Counted from the first letter of the stretch, positions 14,994 to 24,783 are shown. The stretch is 32,095 bases of DNA from Bacteroidales bacterium (GCA_012523265.1 JAAYIU010000137.1:1-32095), one strand, 5' to 3'. Notes: generated from the letters alone by a model not told the origin. Made by a program: numbers and translations.

Positions 14994-17411
14994 TTATTTC
15001 ACCACCGCCTTTTCTACACCAAAACCATTTTCCGTTTTTAAATGCAAAAGATAAACTCCTGATGGGATTCCTCTGACGTCGATCTGAAGAGATTGTTTTC
15101 CTTGCGAAAGTTTACCGGCTGTATTTGGTACCAGAACCTGCTGGCCGGTCAGGCTGTGCATTTCAACGATGACCTGTTGCGGTTTATCCAGCATAAAACC
15201 TATTGTCAGGTAATCCGTTGCGGGAACGGGAGAAACGGAAAGCGCTATTGTGCCTGCACCTGGTTCGAGAATGGATTGTGGGTCATACACAAAACCGATG
15301 GCATCGAGAGCGGGTTGCATTTCGGGGTTGGCCATAAAATTATTCCACAGCAGTTGAGACCGATGATTTTCGATCATAATAATAATAGGCCCCTGGTCGA
15401 TGGCCAGGTAAGAGGTGGCGTACCAATCGGCTTCGGGGTTGAAGGCGTCGGCAAAGCCCATGTTGCCCCAGATTTTGCCGCCCAGTGTGCGATAAAAATG
15501 TTTGAGTGCCGCCATAGATTCGTCGGGCGTGTAGGGCATCGACGACAAAGCTGCGCTAGGGGTAATGGTTCCGTTGTCGCGCGTGCCAACCGGCTCGTGT
15601 ACCATGTAGCCCCACGGATCGTCGCTGGCGGTAAGTCCCCACGAAACAGCCGAATAGCCTTCAAAGTTTTTTGGGTTGGCAATGCAGTAGGCGCGGTTGA
15701 TCAGGGTGTGGTTGCGGTTGTTGAGGACATAATTGGCGTAAGCATCTTTTTTGTTGCGCGGATCGAAGCCCAGATAGGAATAGTGAGCAAAAAAAAGCGG
15801 ACCGCCGTAATCCCATCCCACCCATAATTTATATCCATAAAACGAATCTCCATTAACATAATTTGTCGACGACGCCCAGCCGTCGTGCCACAGCGAGGCC
15901 GGTACGCCATGTGTTGGCGAGGCGATGGCCAGCAGATACACGATGGCAGCTTCGTTGGGGCCGCGAACCTGCATGTTGATTGCCCACTGGTGGTTGGGCG
16001 ACCAGTGCCAGTAAAGGAAATTCCCGTCGTTGCGGCGGTACCAGTCCCATTCTACGGTTTCCCAAAGCTGCGTAATGCGCTCGGCAATGGATTGCTCGTC
16101 AGCATTTGTCTGGTTAAAGTACTGCCGTGCTGCCAGCAGTCCCTGCACCAGAAAAGCCGTCTCCACCAGGTCGCCGCCATTATCAAGCTCGCTGAAAGGA
16201 ATCACCTTGCCCGTGTTGCCATCGAGCCAATGCGGCCATACGCCATGAAAGCGATCGGCGTTTTCGAGGAAGGTGAGTATTTTCTTCATGCGCGCAATGC
16301 CCTGATGGCGGGTGATAAACTGGCGTTCTATCCCCACCAGCAGCGCCATGATGCCAAAGCCGCTGCCACCACTGGTCACTATATTACCTGATGTATTGCG
16401 TTCACGCGCCATACCTGAGGCCGGGTGGGCAAAATCCCAGAAGTAACGGAACGTTGCCTCCTGCACCATTTCCATAAGTTGCTCATCATCCATATCGTAG
16501 GTACCCGTTTGCACCATTTCCGAAAAAGGAGAGGATTCGTTGGCGTCGTTCAATGCGGTAATTTTGTATTGTAGCCCCAGGTTGGTGCCCAAAGCTCTGA
16601 CGAAATCAGTATAGGATGTGTCGGTTTTCTCAACGTTGGCTCGCTTATCGAAGGTGGTGCCATTGTCGGTGGAAAGATATATTTCGTAGCCGTTCAGGTT
16701 GCTTTCGGTGTTGGGTTGCCAGGTAAGATACGCGTGGCTGTCGTAGCCTTTGGCAGCCAGTCCCTGTGGAGCTGCCACAGGTGGCGAAGTTCCGTCGCCT
16801 TTGAAGATGCGCATATCATCCACAAACAAAGTGTGGCTTTGGCCGTCGGCGGATAGTTGCGCAAAGCCAATGGTTTTGATCGCTTCGAAATTTACACCCG
16901 ATGAAGCATGAAACGGCGCCATCGGAATGGTGATCCTTTTCCATTCGTTAGCAGGCATGGCAGCAGCGTATTCGCTGATGGCAATTTTTACTGTTTGTTG
17001 ATTGTTGGCATCTTCCATAAAAATTGCCGGCAGGTTTTCAATATCGAAAACTACCGGGCTACGCAGAAAGAAGAGCAACGTGTCGGCATCAGCCACATTG
17101 TTGGCCGTCCAGTTGAGTCCGGCAGCGATGGCCTGCCAGTTGCCGCCGGCATTGGAACTCCACGTAAGACGCAGCGAATTGACACCCTGCTGCGCCGGCA
17201 CATCATTTTCCACCGGGAAACGATGCTCGTCGGCACCGGCAACTTCCAACATGCTGGGCGCATTTACCCAAAGCCAGCTAAAGTCATAAAACGCCTCATC
17301 AGGGCTGTCCTGAAAATAAAACCAAGTCTGAGCTTCTACTTTGCCCAGACCTGTGGTTATGATCATTATTAAAAGAAATACAATTTTATTTTTTAAAATT
17401 AAAATGTTCAT
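14994..17411 (-). CDS. T9SS-exported GH144-type (glycoamylase-fold) enzyme, likely endo-beta-1,2-glucanase
   Basis: An 805-residue multidomain secreted enzyme. Residues 1-28 are a signal peptide (…GKVEAQ), about 29-205 a beta-sandwich domain ending LFVDDMRIF, and about 212-302 a fibronectin type III domain (APQGLAAKGYDSHAYLTWQP...). About 308-710 is the PF10091/GH144 (alpha/alpha)6 catalytic domain: ATFRYFWDFAHPASGMARER, SGGSGFGIMALLVGIER, NGGDLVETAFLVQGLLAARQ, GPNEAAIVYLLAIASPTHGV and AIDQGPIIIMIENHRS. About 722-805 is a T9SS type A sorting domain. GH144 includes endo-beta-1,2-glucanases and sophorose-releasing enzymes, so surface cleavage of beta-1,2-glucan is the best guess; older annotations call this fold glucoamylase. 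Start ATG 17409-17411. It lies 270 bp after the GH3 gene, separated by the MITE-like copy B. Confidence 0.85.
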   Translation of the reverse strand: MNILILKNKIVFLLIMIITTGLGKVEAQTWFYFQDSPDEAFYDFSWLWVNAPSMLEVAGADEHRFPVENDVPAQQGVNSLRLTWSSNAGGNWQAIAAGLNWTANNVADADTLLFFLRSPVVFDIENLPAIFMEDANNQQTVKIAISEYAAAMPANEWKRITIPMAPFHASSGVNFEAIKTIGFAQLSADGQSHTLFVDDMRIFKGDGTSPPVAAPQGLAAKGYDSHAYLTWQPNTESNLNGYEIYLSTDNGTTFDKRANVEKTDTSYTDFVRALGTNLGLQYKITALNDANESSPFSEMVQTGTYDMDDEQLMEMVQEATFRYFWDFAHPASGMARERNTSGNIVTSGGSGFGIMALLVGIERQFITRHQGIARMKKILTFLENADRFHGVWPHWLDGNTGKVIPFSELDNGGDLVETAFLVQGLLAARQYFNQTNADEQSIAERITQLWETVEWDWYRRNDGNFLYWHWSPNHQWAINMQVRGPNEAAIVYLLAIASPTHGVPASLWHDGWASSTNYVNGDSFYGYKLWVGWDYGGPLFFAHYSYLGFDPRNKKDAYANYVLNNRNHTLINRAYCIANPKNFEGYSAVSWGLTASDDPWGYMVHEPVGTRDNGTITPSAALSSMPYTPDESMAALKHFYRTLGGKIWGNMGFADAFNPEADWYATSYLAIDQGPIIIMIENHRSQLLWNNFMANPEMQPALDAIGFVYDPQSILEPGAGTIALSVSPVPATDYLTIGFMLDKPQQVIVEMHSLTGQQVLVPNTAGKLSQGKQSLQIDVRGIPSGVYLLHLKTENGFGVEKAVVK

Positions 17412-17416
17412 GATTA

Positions 17417-17676
17417 GTGATTTTGGTTTTGATATTATTTATTGAGCGTGGCTCATCTGCAGCACTTCAATAACCCTGCCCTTCAGGGCGGGGTCAGATG
17501 GCCATGTAAGGAACCGGCGGGCTTTAGCCCGCATACTAATACATCAGCATCTTTACCTGCACTCAGCCTACATTCTATTTATTTGGGCTAAAGCCCATTG
17601 AAATATTTTTGTCTTTTACCCCGGCCTAAAGGCCGGGGATAGTGATCAGCCTGGCTACAATCAGAGCCATGATTTT
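17417..17676. mobile_element. MITE-like four-hairpin element, copy B, inverted relative to copy A
   Basis: Reverse-complementing copy A aligns it with this copy from end to end. Ends are GGTTTTGAT (17425-17433) and ATCAGAGCC (17660-17668), an imperfect inverted repeat. Flanking 8-mers GTGATTTT (17417-17424) and ATGATTTT (17669-17676) form a direct repeat with one mismatch. The four hairpins are at 17474-17493 (CCCTGCCC/GGGCGGGG), 17517-17532 (GCGGGCTTTAGCCCGC), 17584-17597 (TGGGCTAAAGCCCA) and 17619-17638 (CCCCGGCCTAAAGGCCGGGG). It sits between the GH3 and T9SS GH144 genes, starting just past the GH3 stop. Confidence 0.78.
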
Positions 17677-17681
17677 TAAGA

Positions 17682-19910
17682 TCACGGTGAATAGCTGAAG
17701 CGCACAGATTGAGTTGTGCCTGAATCCGTTCCTACAAAAACCTCAAACTCGCCTGGCTCAGCAGCCCATTGCATGTCGCGGGTGAGGAACCTTAGTGTTG
17801 CAGGAGTTATCCCGAAAGTAACAACAGATTGCGCGCCGGGTTCAAGATAAATTTTGCGGAAATCTTTCAGCTCTTTTACCGGCCGGGTAACGCTGCCCAC
17901 CAAATCGCGCACGTAAAGCTGCACCACCTCGTGGCCTGCCATTTTTCCGGTATTTGTCACCTCTACTGATACTTCAATCTTTTGGTTGTTTGTGAGCGTC
18001 GGCGATGAAATTTTCAGATTATCGTATTGAAATGTGGTGTAGCTAAGGCCGTAGCCAAAAGGATAGAGCGGTGTATTGGCAACATCGAGATATTTGCTGG
18101 TGTATTTATCAGCCGACATGGGACGACCGGTATTTTTATTATTATAAAAAATGGGCACCTGCCCCAGGTTGCGCGGGAAACTCACCGTGAGTTTTCCCGA
18201 AGGGTTGTAGTCGCCAAAGAGCACATCGGCCACAGCATGTCCGGCTTGTGTGCCGGGGAACCAGGCTTCGAGAATTGCAGGCGCATGGGCATCGAGCCAC
18301 GAGAGGTCGAGCGGGCGGCCATTCATCAGCACCACCACCACTGGTTTTCCTGTTGCGATAAGCGCTTCGGCCAACTGCTGCTGCACACCGGGCACAGTGA
18401 TTTCTGAGCGACTGGCAGCTTCGCCCGACATCTCTTTTGTTTCGCCTATTACCAAAACCACAGCGTCGGAGCGTCTGGCCAATGTAACTGCTTCGTCAAA
18501 TCCTGAGCGGTCGTCGCCATCAACTTCACAGCCGCGCGCAAAAACCACGCGTTGTGTCGGCAGTTTTGCTTTGATACCTTCCAGCACCGTCACACTCTTG
18601 TTAAAATCGCCAGCCGCCGACCAGGCGCCAATCATATCTTTTTTGCTGTCGGCCAATGGCCCGATCACTGCAATGGTGCTTGTTTGTTTGGATAAAGGCA
18701 ATGTCTGGTTTTGATTTTTGAGCAGTATCATGCTTTCGGCAGCAAACGCACGGGCAAACGCCAGATGCTCAGGATGGTAAATCAGCGTATCCTGTCGTTG
18801 CTTGTCGCAATATTTGTAAGGATCGTCAAACAATCCCAGCATCATCTTAATGCGCAAAATGCGCCTGACGGCATCATCGATATCCGAAATTTTTACTTTT
18901 CCTTCTTTGACCGATTGTGCCAGGTAGTCGTTGAAAATGCCGCTTTGCATGTCCATATCCACCCCGGCATTTACAGCCAGTTCGCCGGCCTCTTTGTTGT
19001 CGGCCACGATTCCGTGGGGAACCATCTCGGCTATAGAAGTGTAATCGGTTACAACGAAGCCATCAAAATCCCACTCCTTTTTCAGGATTTCGCGCAACAG
19101 ATATTCGTTGCCGGTGGCAGGAATTCCGTCCACTTCGTTGAAGCTGGTCATAAAAGTACCCACGCCTGCATCCACGCACGCCTTGAAGGGCGGCAGGTAG
19201 GTTTCGCGCAATACCCTGTCCGACACATCCACCGTGTTGTAGTCGCGGCCGGCGAGGGCAGCTCCATAAGCGGCATAATGTTTTGCGCAAGCTACCATTG
19301 TGTTATCAGCGGCGAGGTTATCACCCTGAAAGCCTTTGACCCGAGCCACTGCAATGCGGCTGGTGAGGTAGGTATCTTCGCCGGCACCTTCCATGATGCG
19401 TCCCCAGCGTGGGTCGCGCGCAACGTCCACCATTGGCGTGAATGTCCAGTTGAGGCCTTCGGCAGTGGCTTCGGTGGCCGCGATGCGCTCGGAATGTTCG
19501 ATGGCTTCCATATTCCAGGTGGCGGCTTGCGCCAATGGCATGGGAAAAATGGTGCGGTGGCCATGGATCACGTCGTAGCCAAACATCAGCGGTATTTTCA
19601 ACCGCGTATTCTCTACAGCAATGCTCTGTAGTTCTCTGACGTAGTCCACGCTGTATGCATTAAAGATAGCGCCTACCTTTCCGGCTTCGATATCTTTGCG
19701 ATAGCCGCTGCGCATGGTGGGGCCGGTTACGTCCCAATCGCTGGTGTAGAGCGTCATTTGCCCAATTTTTTCTTCCAGCGTCATTTGCTGCAACAGTGCG
19801 TCTATCTTGCTTTCGATTGCCGTATTGTCATCATTGATCTTTTGCGCAGCCACCTGATGAAAAGAACTCATGGATAAGGCCAGGAGAATTAATAAAATCT
19901 TCTTATTCAT
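17682..19910 (-). CDS. GH3 beta-glucosidase (BglX-like), periplasmic
   Basis: A 742-residue glycoside hydrolase family 3 enzyme with a signal peptide (MNKKILLILLALSMSSFHQV, then AAQ). The N-terminal TIM-barrel domain carries KHYAAYGA (about 210-217) and the nucleophile in DGFVVTDY (Asp289). The alpha/beta sandwich domain has VLVIGETKEMSGEAASRSEI (about 486-504), and a C-terminal fibronectin-like domain ends near residue 740. It removes terminal beta-linked glucose from oligosaccharides. Next to GH144 enzymes it is likely the beta-1,2-glucosidase that finishes sophorose and longer sophoro-oligosaccharides, as in the beta-1,2-glucan loci described in Bacteroides, but GH3 specificity cannot be read from sequence. 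The frame extends to 19943; the ATG at 19908-19910 starts the signal peptide and is preferred. It lies 189 bp after susD. Confidence 0.93.
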   Translation of the reverse strand: MNKKILLILLALSMSSFHQVAAQKINDDNTAIESKIDALLQQMTLEEKIGQMTLYTSDWDVTGPTMRSGYRKDIEAGKVGAIFNAYSVDYVRELQSIAVENTRLKIPLMFGYDVIHGHRTIFPMPLAQAATWNMEAIEHSERIAATEATAEGLNWTFTPMVDVARDPRWGRIMEGAGEDTYLTSRIAVARVKGFQGDNLAADNTMVACAKHYAAYGAALAGRDYNTVDVSDRVLRETYLPPFKACVDAGVGTFMTSFNEVDGIPATGNEYLLREILKKEWDFDGFVVTDYTSIAEMVPHGIVADNKEAGELAVNAGVDMDMQSGIFNDYLAQSVKEGKVKISDIDDAVRRILRIKMMLGLFDDPYKYCDKQRQDTLIYHPEHLAFARAFAAESMILLKNQNQTLPLSKQTSTIAVIGPLADSKKDMIGAWSAAGDFNKSVTVLEGIKAKLPTQRVVFARGCEVDGDDRSGFDEAVTLARRSDAVVLVIGETKEMSGEAASRSEITVPGVQQQLAEALIATGKPVVVVLMNGRPLDLSWLDAHAPAILEAWFPGTQAGHAVADVLFGDYNPSGKLTVSFPRNLGQVPIFYNNKNTGRPMSADKYTSKYLDVANTPLYPFGYGLSYTTFQYDNLKISSPTLTNNQKIEVSVEVTNTGKMAGHEVVQLYVRDLVGSVTRPVKELKDFRKIYLEPGAQSVVTFGITPATLRFLTRDMQWAAEPGEFEVFVGTDSGTTQSVRFSYSP

Positions 19911-19931
19911 GGTTAAAATATTTTTAGTGAA

Positions 19932-19956
19932 GCTGGCGTCCATTTTGGGCGCCAGC
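19932..19956 (-). promoter_or_regulatory. Stem-loop between susD-type and GH3 genes
   Basis: GCTGGCG (19932-19938) pairs with CGCCAGC (19950-19956), with further partial pairing inside, just upstream of the GH3 start. There is no clean T-run after it on the minus strand. It may be an mRNA processing or stability element that sets different levels for the SusCD and enzyme parts of the transcript. An AT-only palindrome ACAATTTTCAAAATTGT lies at 20063-20079, just past the susD stop. Confidence 0.4.
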
Positions 19957-20099
19957 AGTTATTTATTTTCAGAATGAAAGCCCGGAATTTTGATTTTCAA
20001 CAATCTAATATCTCCTAAATGGAAAAAGCTGATGAAAATCCGAACTCCGGACGTTGTTCATTACAATTTTCAAAATTGTTTATTTCCTTTAGGTACTTA

Positions 20100-21614
20100 T
20101 CAATATCCTGGATTCTGGGTAAGTTTACCGCCGCTGGCGTAAATTTCGCTTTGCGGGATTGGGAAGAGTTCATTTTTACCATCCACGAAATTTTTACCAT
20201 GCGCACGGAGCACCTGGCCGGCTCTGCCCTGCCGCACCAAATCGTAGAAACGGTCGTATTCCATGGCCAGTTCAAAGCGGCGTTCGCGCCAGATAGCCTG
20301 CCGCAGTTCTTCGTGTCCGGCGGCTTGTGTATCGCCCAGTCCGGCACGATTGCGCACTGCGTTGAGCGAGGCAAGGGCTTTGGCTGTGTTGCCAAGTGCA
20401 TTGGCGGCTTCGGCATTGATGAGATAAATCTCACCCATACGAAGAAGGCGTACATTCTTATTGGTGCGGTCGTCGTTGCCGGTCCAGCTTTCTTCATATT
20501 TGCTTACGTAGGCTTTGTAATTATAGCGGGGGTTGGCAGCGGTATCGATGATGACGTTGTCGAATAGTGTATCGCCAATCGACATGATGGTAGCTTTGCG
20601 GCGCAGGTCGCCGGGCTCGTAGCTGTTGAAAAGGTCGAGTGATGGCGTATTAAAACCCCATCCCGTAAAGGCGGAGGTGTCGCGGCCATTATTACCGACA
20701 AATGAAAATTTTCCGCCACGGATGCCTTGCGGTGAACAATATTGCTGCACGGCAGCTATGGGAATTCCGGCGCGCGCCTGAATTTCGAAAAGCGACTCTA
20801 TGCTGTTTTCGCCCACTTCGCGCCAGATGGTGGCATAGTCGGGCACCAGGCCATAGTTGCCCACTTCGCCATTGATGATTTGGTTGGTGAGATCGAAAGC
20901 CTGCTGCCATTTCTTTTGGTACATGCTCACTTTTGCCAGCAGTGCGATAGCAGCTCCTTTGGTGGCACGTCCCAGCTCCGGTGCCGGGTAACTCACCGGA
21001 AGCACGGCAATGGCCTCGTTGAGGTTTTGTTCGATAAAGGCATATACCTCTTCTACAGGTACGCGTGTGTTGGCTTTATTGATGTCGGCAGGATTGTCAG
21101 CGTCGATTACCTGATCCAGCACAGGCACTGCGCCATAGGTGCGCACCAGGTTGAAATAATAATAAGCGCGCAGAAATTTGGCTTCAGCCATCAGGCGGTT
21201 TTTCAAATCTTGCGGGATATCGAATTTGGGAACATTGGCCAGCGCCTGGTTGCAATTGCTGACGCCCTGGAAATTGCCTTTCCACACTTCCGTTACCGAG
21301 ATGGTGGTAGGTGTGTAGGTGATGGCGTCCATTTGGTCTTTGTCGGCGCCCAGGTCGCCGGGATCGCTGCCTTTGTCGGCGTCGTCGGAGGTGATGCTGG
21401 CCACGCCCATCCACGAAAAAGCGCTTTGCTCCCAGGTGAGGAGGTTGGCGTAGCAGGCATTAACAAAACGTGTGGCATTGGCCGGATCGGCAAAAGTAGA
21501 ATCGGAAGTCACAAGCTGATTTTCCGGTGCGGGGTCGAGCCAATCTTTGTCGCAGGCACCCATCACTAAAGCGGTTGCCACAAGGACGATGATGAAACGA
21601 ATATATTTTTTCAT
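20100..21614 (-). CDS. SusD/RagB-family glycan-binding lipoprotein of the GH144/GH3 locus
   Basis: The 504-residue protein has a lipobox VMGAC (Cys21) and the typical N-terminal WLDPAPENQLVTSDSTF. The middle has the SusD helical core (LMAEAKFLRAYYYFNLVRTYG, ATKGAAIALLAKVSMYQKKW), and the C-terminus reads LRQAIWRERRFELAMEYDRF...LFPIPQSEI. It belongs to the common RagB/SusD class rather than the starch-SusD class of the first locus. It would cap the SusC barrel immediately upstream (12-bp gap) and bind the oligosaccharide released by the surface GH144. Start ATG 21612-21614. Confidence 0.94.
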   Translation of the reverse strand: MKKYIRFIIVLVATALVMGACDKDWLDPAPENQLVTSDSTFADPANATRFVNACYANLLTWEQSAFSWMGVASITSDDADKGSDPGDLGADKDQMDAITYTPTTISVTEVWKGNFQGVSNCNQALANVPKFDIPQDLKNRLMAEAKFLRAYYYFNLVRTYGAVPVLDQVIDADNPADINKANTRVPVEEVYAFIEQNLNEAIAVLPVSYPAPELGRATKGAAIALLAKVSMYQKKWQQAFDLTNQIINGEVGNYGLVPDYATIWREVGENSIESLFEIQARAGIPIAAVQQYCSPQGIRGGKFSFVGNNGRDTSAFTGWGFNTPSLDLFNSYEPGDLRRKATIMSIGDTLFDNVIIDTAANPRYNYKAYVSKYEESWTGNDDRTNKNVRLLRMGEIYLINAEAANALGNTAKALASLNAVRNRAGLGDTQAAGHEELRQAIWRERRFELAMEYDRFYDLVRQGRAGQVLRAHGKNFVDGKNELFPIPQSEIYASGGKLTQNPGY

Positions 21615-21626
21615 GATTTTTACAAT

Positions 21627-24584
21627 TTAAAATTGAACGTTGATACCAAATAAATATGCAGAAGTGACGGGATAGATGTTCAGCTCGATACCACTGCTGG
21701 TGTTGGAGCCGGGCAGTTCGGGCGTAAAGCCTGAATAATTGGTGAAGATGACAGGATTTTGGGCCGTGACATAAAACCGCAAACTGTTCATTTTCCATTT
21801 GGTGAGCGGCAGGGTGTAGCCCAGCGTTACGTTGTTGATGCGGAAAAACGATCCCGACTCAACAAAATAGGTCGATGGCTTGGGAATACTGTTGGAGGCG
21901 CGGGGTTCGGTTCCGTTGGGATTGTCGGGGCTCCAGCGGTTGGCAGCGCGCTCTTCTTCGATATTGTCGTTGCCAAAACGCAATCCTTTTTTACCATTAT
22001 AAACCTTGTTGCCGCCGTTGCCATAGCAATCCACCGAAAAGTCGAGCTGCTTCCAGTTGATACCCGCACTGATGCCGTAATAAAATTTAGGCTGATAACT
22101 TCCGGCAAACACGCGGTCGAGCTCGCTCAGGGTTCCGTCGCCGTTTACGTCGGCGTAGATAAGGTCGCCGGGCTTGGTGCCTGTAAAGTGTGGTGTAGCG
22201 TCTATCTCTTCCTGCGTGCGGTAGATACCTTCTGTTTGATATACCCAAAAGCTGCCGATAGGCTCGCCTTCTACGGTGTAGGTTACTATCTCGCCATTGC
22301 CCAGGCTTCCGCCACGGAGCTGCAGGTTTCCGTCAACCGATTCTACATTATTGTTATTAAAGGTGATGTTGCCACCAACGAAATAGGTGAAGTCATCGGC
22401 GATTTTGTCGTTCCAGTTTAGGGCAATTTCTACACCTTTGTTGCGCACGTCGGCAGCCTGCGAAAACACAGTACGATCGGCGTCGCCAACGGCTGAAGGC
22501 AGGGTAATACTCACGTAATTGTTGGAGAGTTTGTTGTAATAGCCTATGTCTCCACGCAAACGACGATTGAGGATGAGAAACTCCAATCCTATATCATATC
22601 CGGTGGTGGGCTCCCAGGTAGCCTGTGCATCTTTTATCTGATCGAAAGTGATGGCTTGTTGTGGCGTGCCGCTTTGTCCGCCAAAGGCGTAGTAGTTACT
22701 AAGGATGGTAACACCGGTGAGCACGCCCAGGTTGCGGATGTTGTCCTGCCCGATTTTGCCATAGCTTCCGCGCAGTTTTATTTCATCAAAAAAAGTTTGG
22801 TTTTCCATAAACGATTCCTGTGTAACAATCCAGGTAGCTCCTGCCGACCAGAAAGTTCCCCACTTTTCGTTGACAGGGAAGTTGCTGGAGCCATCGCGGC
22901 GCAGCGACCCGCTCAAAGTATAGCGGCTGCTGAAAGTGTAAGTAGCGCGGCCATACACAGCGGCGCGGGTATATAGATTTCCGGAACTGCCGCTGGTGGC
23001 GGTGGTCAGGTCGCCCTGCCCGATGTACCAGAGGTTGCTTTGGTCGGGCACATCTTTTACGTTGCCATACAACGAGCTGTACTTGTCCTGCTCAGCAGAA
23101 TAACCAGCGGTTACATTTATTTGATGCCGGAGTGCAAAAGTTTTGGTGTAATTGACATTGTTGTCGAAAATCCAATAAAACCCTTTGCCCGTAGAGATGG
23201 TAAGATCGGAGATATCGTTTTTTTGTCCGCTCCAGATAAAATATTCGGGTAGGTAGTTGGTGCCGTCGTTGTTATAACGATCGAAGTTGAAGCTGCTGCG
23301 AAGGGTGAGGCCATCCACAGGTTTCAATTCGGCGTAAACATTCCCGAGCAAACGTTGCTGTTTAAAAATGTCGTTGGTATAATGCAGCTGTGCCACTGGG
23401 TTGGCTACGCTCAGCGCCTGCAGATAGCCCCAGTCGCCGTTGGGGTATTGCACCGGAGCCGTTGGCGCCATGCGGTAGGCATCGTCGAAAACGTTGGGTT
23501 TGTTGTCGTTTTTCGATACGTTGATGTTCAGGTTGTAGCCCAACTTGATAAAGTCGGCAGGTTTAAAATCGTTGGCCAGCCTAAAAACATACCGCGAATA
23601 GTCGTTACCTTCGATGATGCCGTTATCCACAAAATATCCGGCGCTGAAGTAATAGGTTATTTTGTCGGAGCCGCCGCTGATGCTCAGGTTGTAGTTGTTC
23701 ATCAGCCCGGAGCGGCTCACCTCATCAAACCAGTCGGTATTGTATTTTAAGGTGTCGGGGTCAAACAGCGGATTCTGTCCGTCGTAGGCGCGGGCTTCGT
23801 TGGTGTAGTTGGCATAAAGATTTGCGTCAGCCATTTTCACTTTGTTGGTCATTTGGCGAAAGCCAACGTAGCTGTCGAAATTCACTTTCATTTTGCCGGC
23901 TTTGCCTGACTTGGTGGTAATTAATATTACACCGTTGCCAGCGCGGCTTCCGTAGATGGCTTGAGAGGCGGCATCTTTAAGCACCTCCATCGATTGGATG
24001 TCGGAGTTGTTGATGTTTGTAATGTCGGTAGTAATCATGCCGTCCACCACATAAATGGGGTTGCCGTCGGCAGTTACCGAGGTGATGCCGCGCACGCGTA
24101 CCTGGGGCTGGTCGCCAGGCTTACCGGTGGAGATTACCTGTACACCTGCACTTTTTCCCTGCAACGCCTGTGCAGCCGTCAGCACCGGCTCGCGCGCTAT
24201 TTTCCCGCCATCCACTTTGGTGATGGCACCCACCACCTGGCTCTTGAGCAACTGGCCGTAGCCTACCACAATCACCTCGTCGAGAAAGGTGGTGACCGGA
24301 GATAAGGCAACATTAATTACTGACTGGCTGCCGACAAGCTGCTCTTGCTTTTCGTAGCCGATAAACGAAAATTCCAACACATCGTCGGGGGCAGCCTGAA
24401 TAGTGTAGAAGCCGTTCACGTCGGTGACCGTTCCGGTAAAGGTGCCTTGTATCAGCACATTTACTCCCGGCAGGGTAGTGCCGTCGGCGTTGTCGGTCAC
24501 CGTTCCGGTCACAGTTTTTTGCTGTGCCCAGGCACTGGTGAAGCCGGCAATGAGCATCAATAACAGTAGAAGTTTTGATTTCAT
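21627..24584 (-). CDS. SusC/RagA-family TonB-linked outer-membrane transporter of the GH144/GH3 locus
   Basis: The 985-residue protein has a signal peptide (ending GFTSAWAQ), a carboxypeptidase-regulatory-like domain (VTGTVTDNADGTTLPGVNVL, about 24-100), and the hallmark FLDEVIVVGYGQ. The plug domain (VRVRGITSVTADGNPIYVVD) and beta-barrel follow, ending ...YLFGINVQF with a terminal Phe. It imports oligosaccharides, here probably beta-glucan fragments, with the downstream SusD. Start ATG 24582-24584. It lies 199 bp after the GH144 lipoprotein gene; that gap holds the shortened MITE-like copy C, so it may have its own promoter. Confidence 0.95.
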   Translation of the reverse strand: MKSKLLLLLMLIAGFTSAWAQQKTVTGTVTDNADGTTLPGVNVLIQGTFTGTVTDVNGFYTIQAAPDDVLEFSFIGYEKQEQLVGSQSVINVALSPVTTFLDEVIVVGYGQLLKSQVVGAITKVDGGKIAREPVLTAAQALQGKSAGVQVISTGKPGDQPQVRVRGITSVTADGNPIYVVDGMITTDITNINNSDIQSMEVLKDAASQAIYGSRAGNGVILITTKSGKAGKMKVNFDSYVGFRQMTNKVKMADANLYANYTNEARAYDGQNPLFDPDTLKYNTDWFDEVSRSGLMNNYNLSISGGSDKITYYFSAGYFVDNGIIEGNDYSRYVFRLANDFKPADFIKLGYNLNINVSKNDNKPNVFDDAYRMAPTAPVQYPNGDWGYLQALSVANPVAQLHYTNDIFKQQRLLGNVYAELKPVDGLTLRSSFNFDRYNNDGTNYLPEYFIWSGQKNDISDLTISTGKGFYWIFDNNVNYTKTFALRHQINVTAGYSAEQDKYSSLYGNVKDVPDQSNLWYIGQGDLTTATSGSSGNLYTRAAVYGRATYTFSSRYTLSGSLRRDGSSNFPVNEKWGTFWSAGATWIVTQESFMENQTFFDEIKLRGSYGKIGQDNIRNLGVLTGVTILSNYYAFGGQSGTPQQAITFDQIKDAQATWEPTTGYDIGLEFLILNRRLRGDIGYYNKLSNNYVSITLPSAVGDADRTVFSQAADVRNKGVEIALNWNDKIADDFTYFVGGNITFNNNNVESVDGNLQLRGGSLGNGEIVTYTVEGEPIGSFWVYQTEGIYRTQEEIDATPHFTGTKPGDLIYADVNGDGTLSELDRVFAGSYQPKFYYGISAGINWKQLDFSVDCYGNGGNKVYNGKKGLRFGNDNIEEERAANRWSPDNPNGTEPRASNSIPKPSTYFVESGSFFRINNVTLGYTLPLTKWKMNSLRFYVTAQNPVIFTNYSGFTPELPGSNTSSGIELNIYPVTSAYLFGINVQF

Positions 24585-24628
24585 ATTTCTAATTTTTAAG
24601 TGATTATGTTGAACCTGTTAAAATTAAT

Positions 24629-24747
24629 GGCTATGATATTATTTATTAATTGGGCTAAAGCCCACTGAAATATTTTTGCCCAACCCCCGGCCTGAAGGCC
24701 GGGGTTAGTGAAATTATGGCCACACGATTTTTGTGTCATATCCAGAA
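24629..24747. repeat. MITE-like element, copy C, internally deleted
   Basis: In the orientation of copy B, it keeps the left end (GGCTATGATATTATTTATT, 24629-24647), the TGGGCTAAAGCCCA hairpin (24651-24664) and the CCCCGGCCTGAAGGCCGGGG hairpin (24685-24704). It lacks the other two hairpins. The right end is decayed (near ATATCCAGAA, 24738-24747), and I see no clear target duplication. It lies in the 5' leader of the second susC. Confidence 0.7.
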
Positions 24748-24783
24748 TTTGAATCATTTTTCCATTTAATAAAAAACATTTTA

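Noticed and set aside
18711-19631. 306-codon plus-strand open frame
   Set aside because: Antisense to the GH3 beta-glucosidase; no independent start signals or domain.
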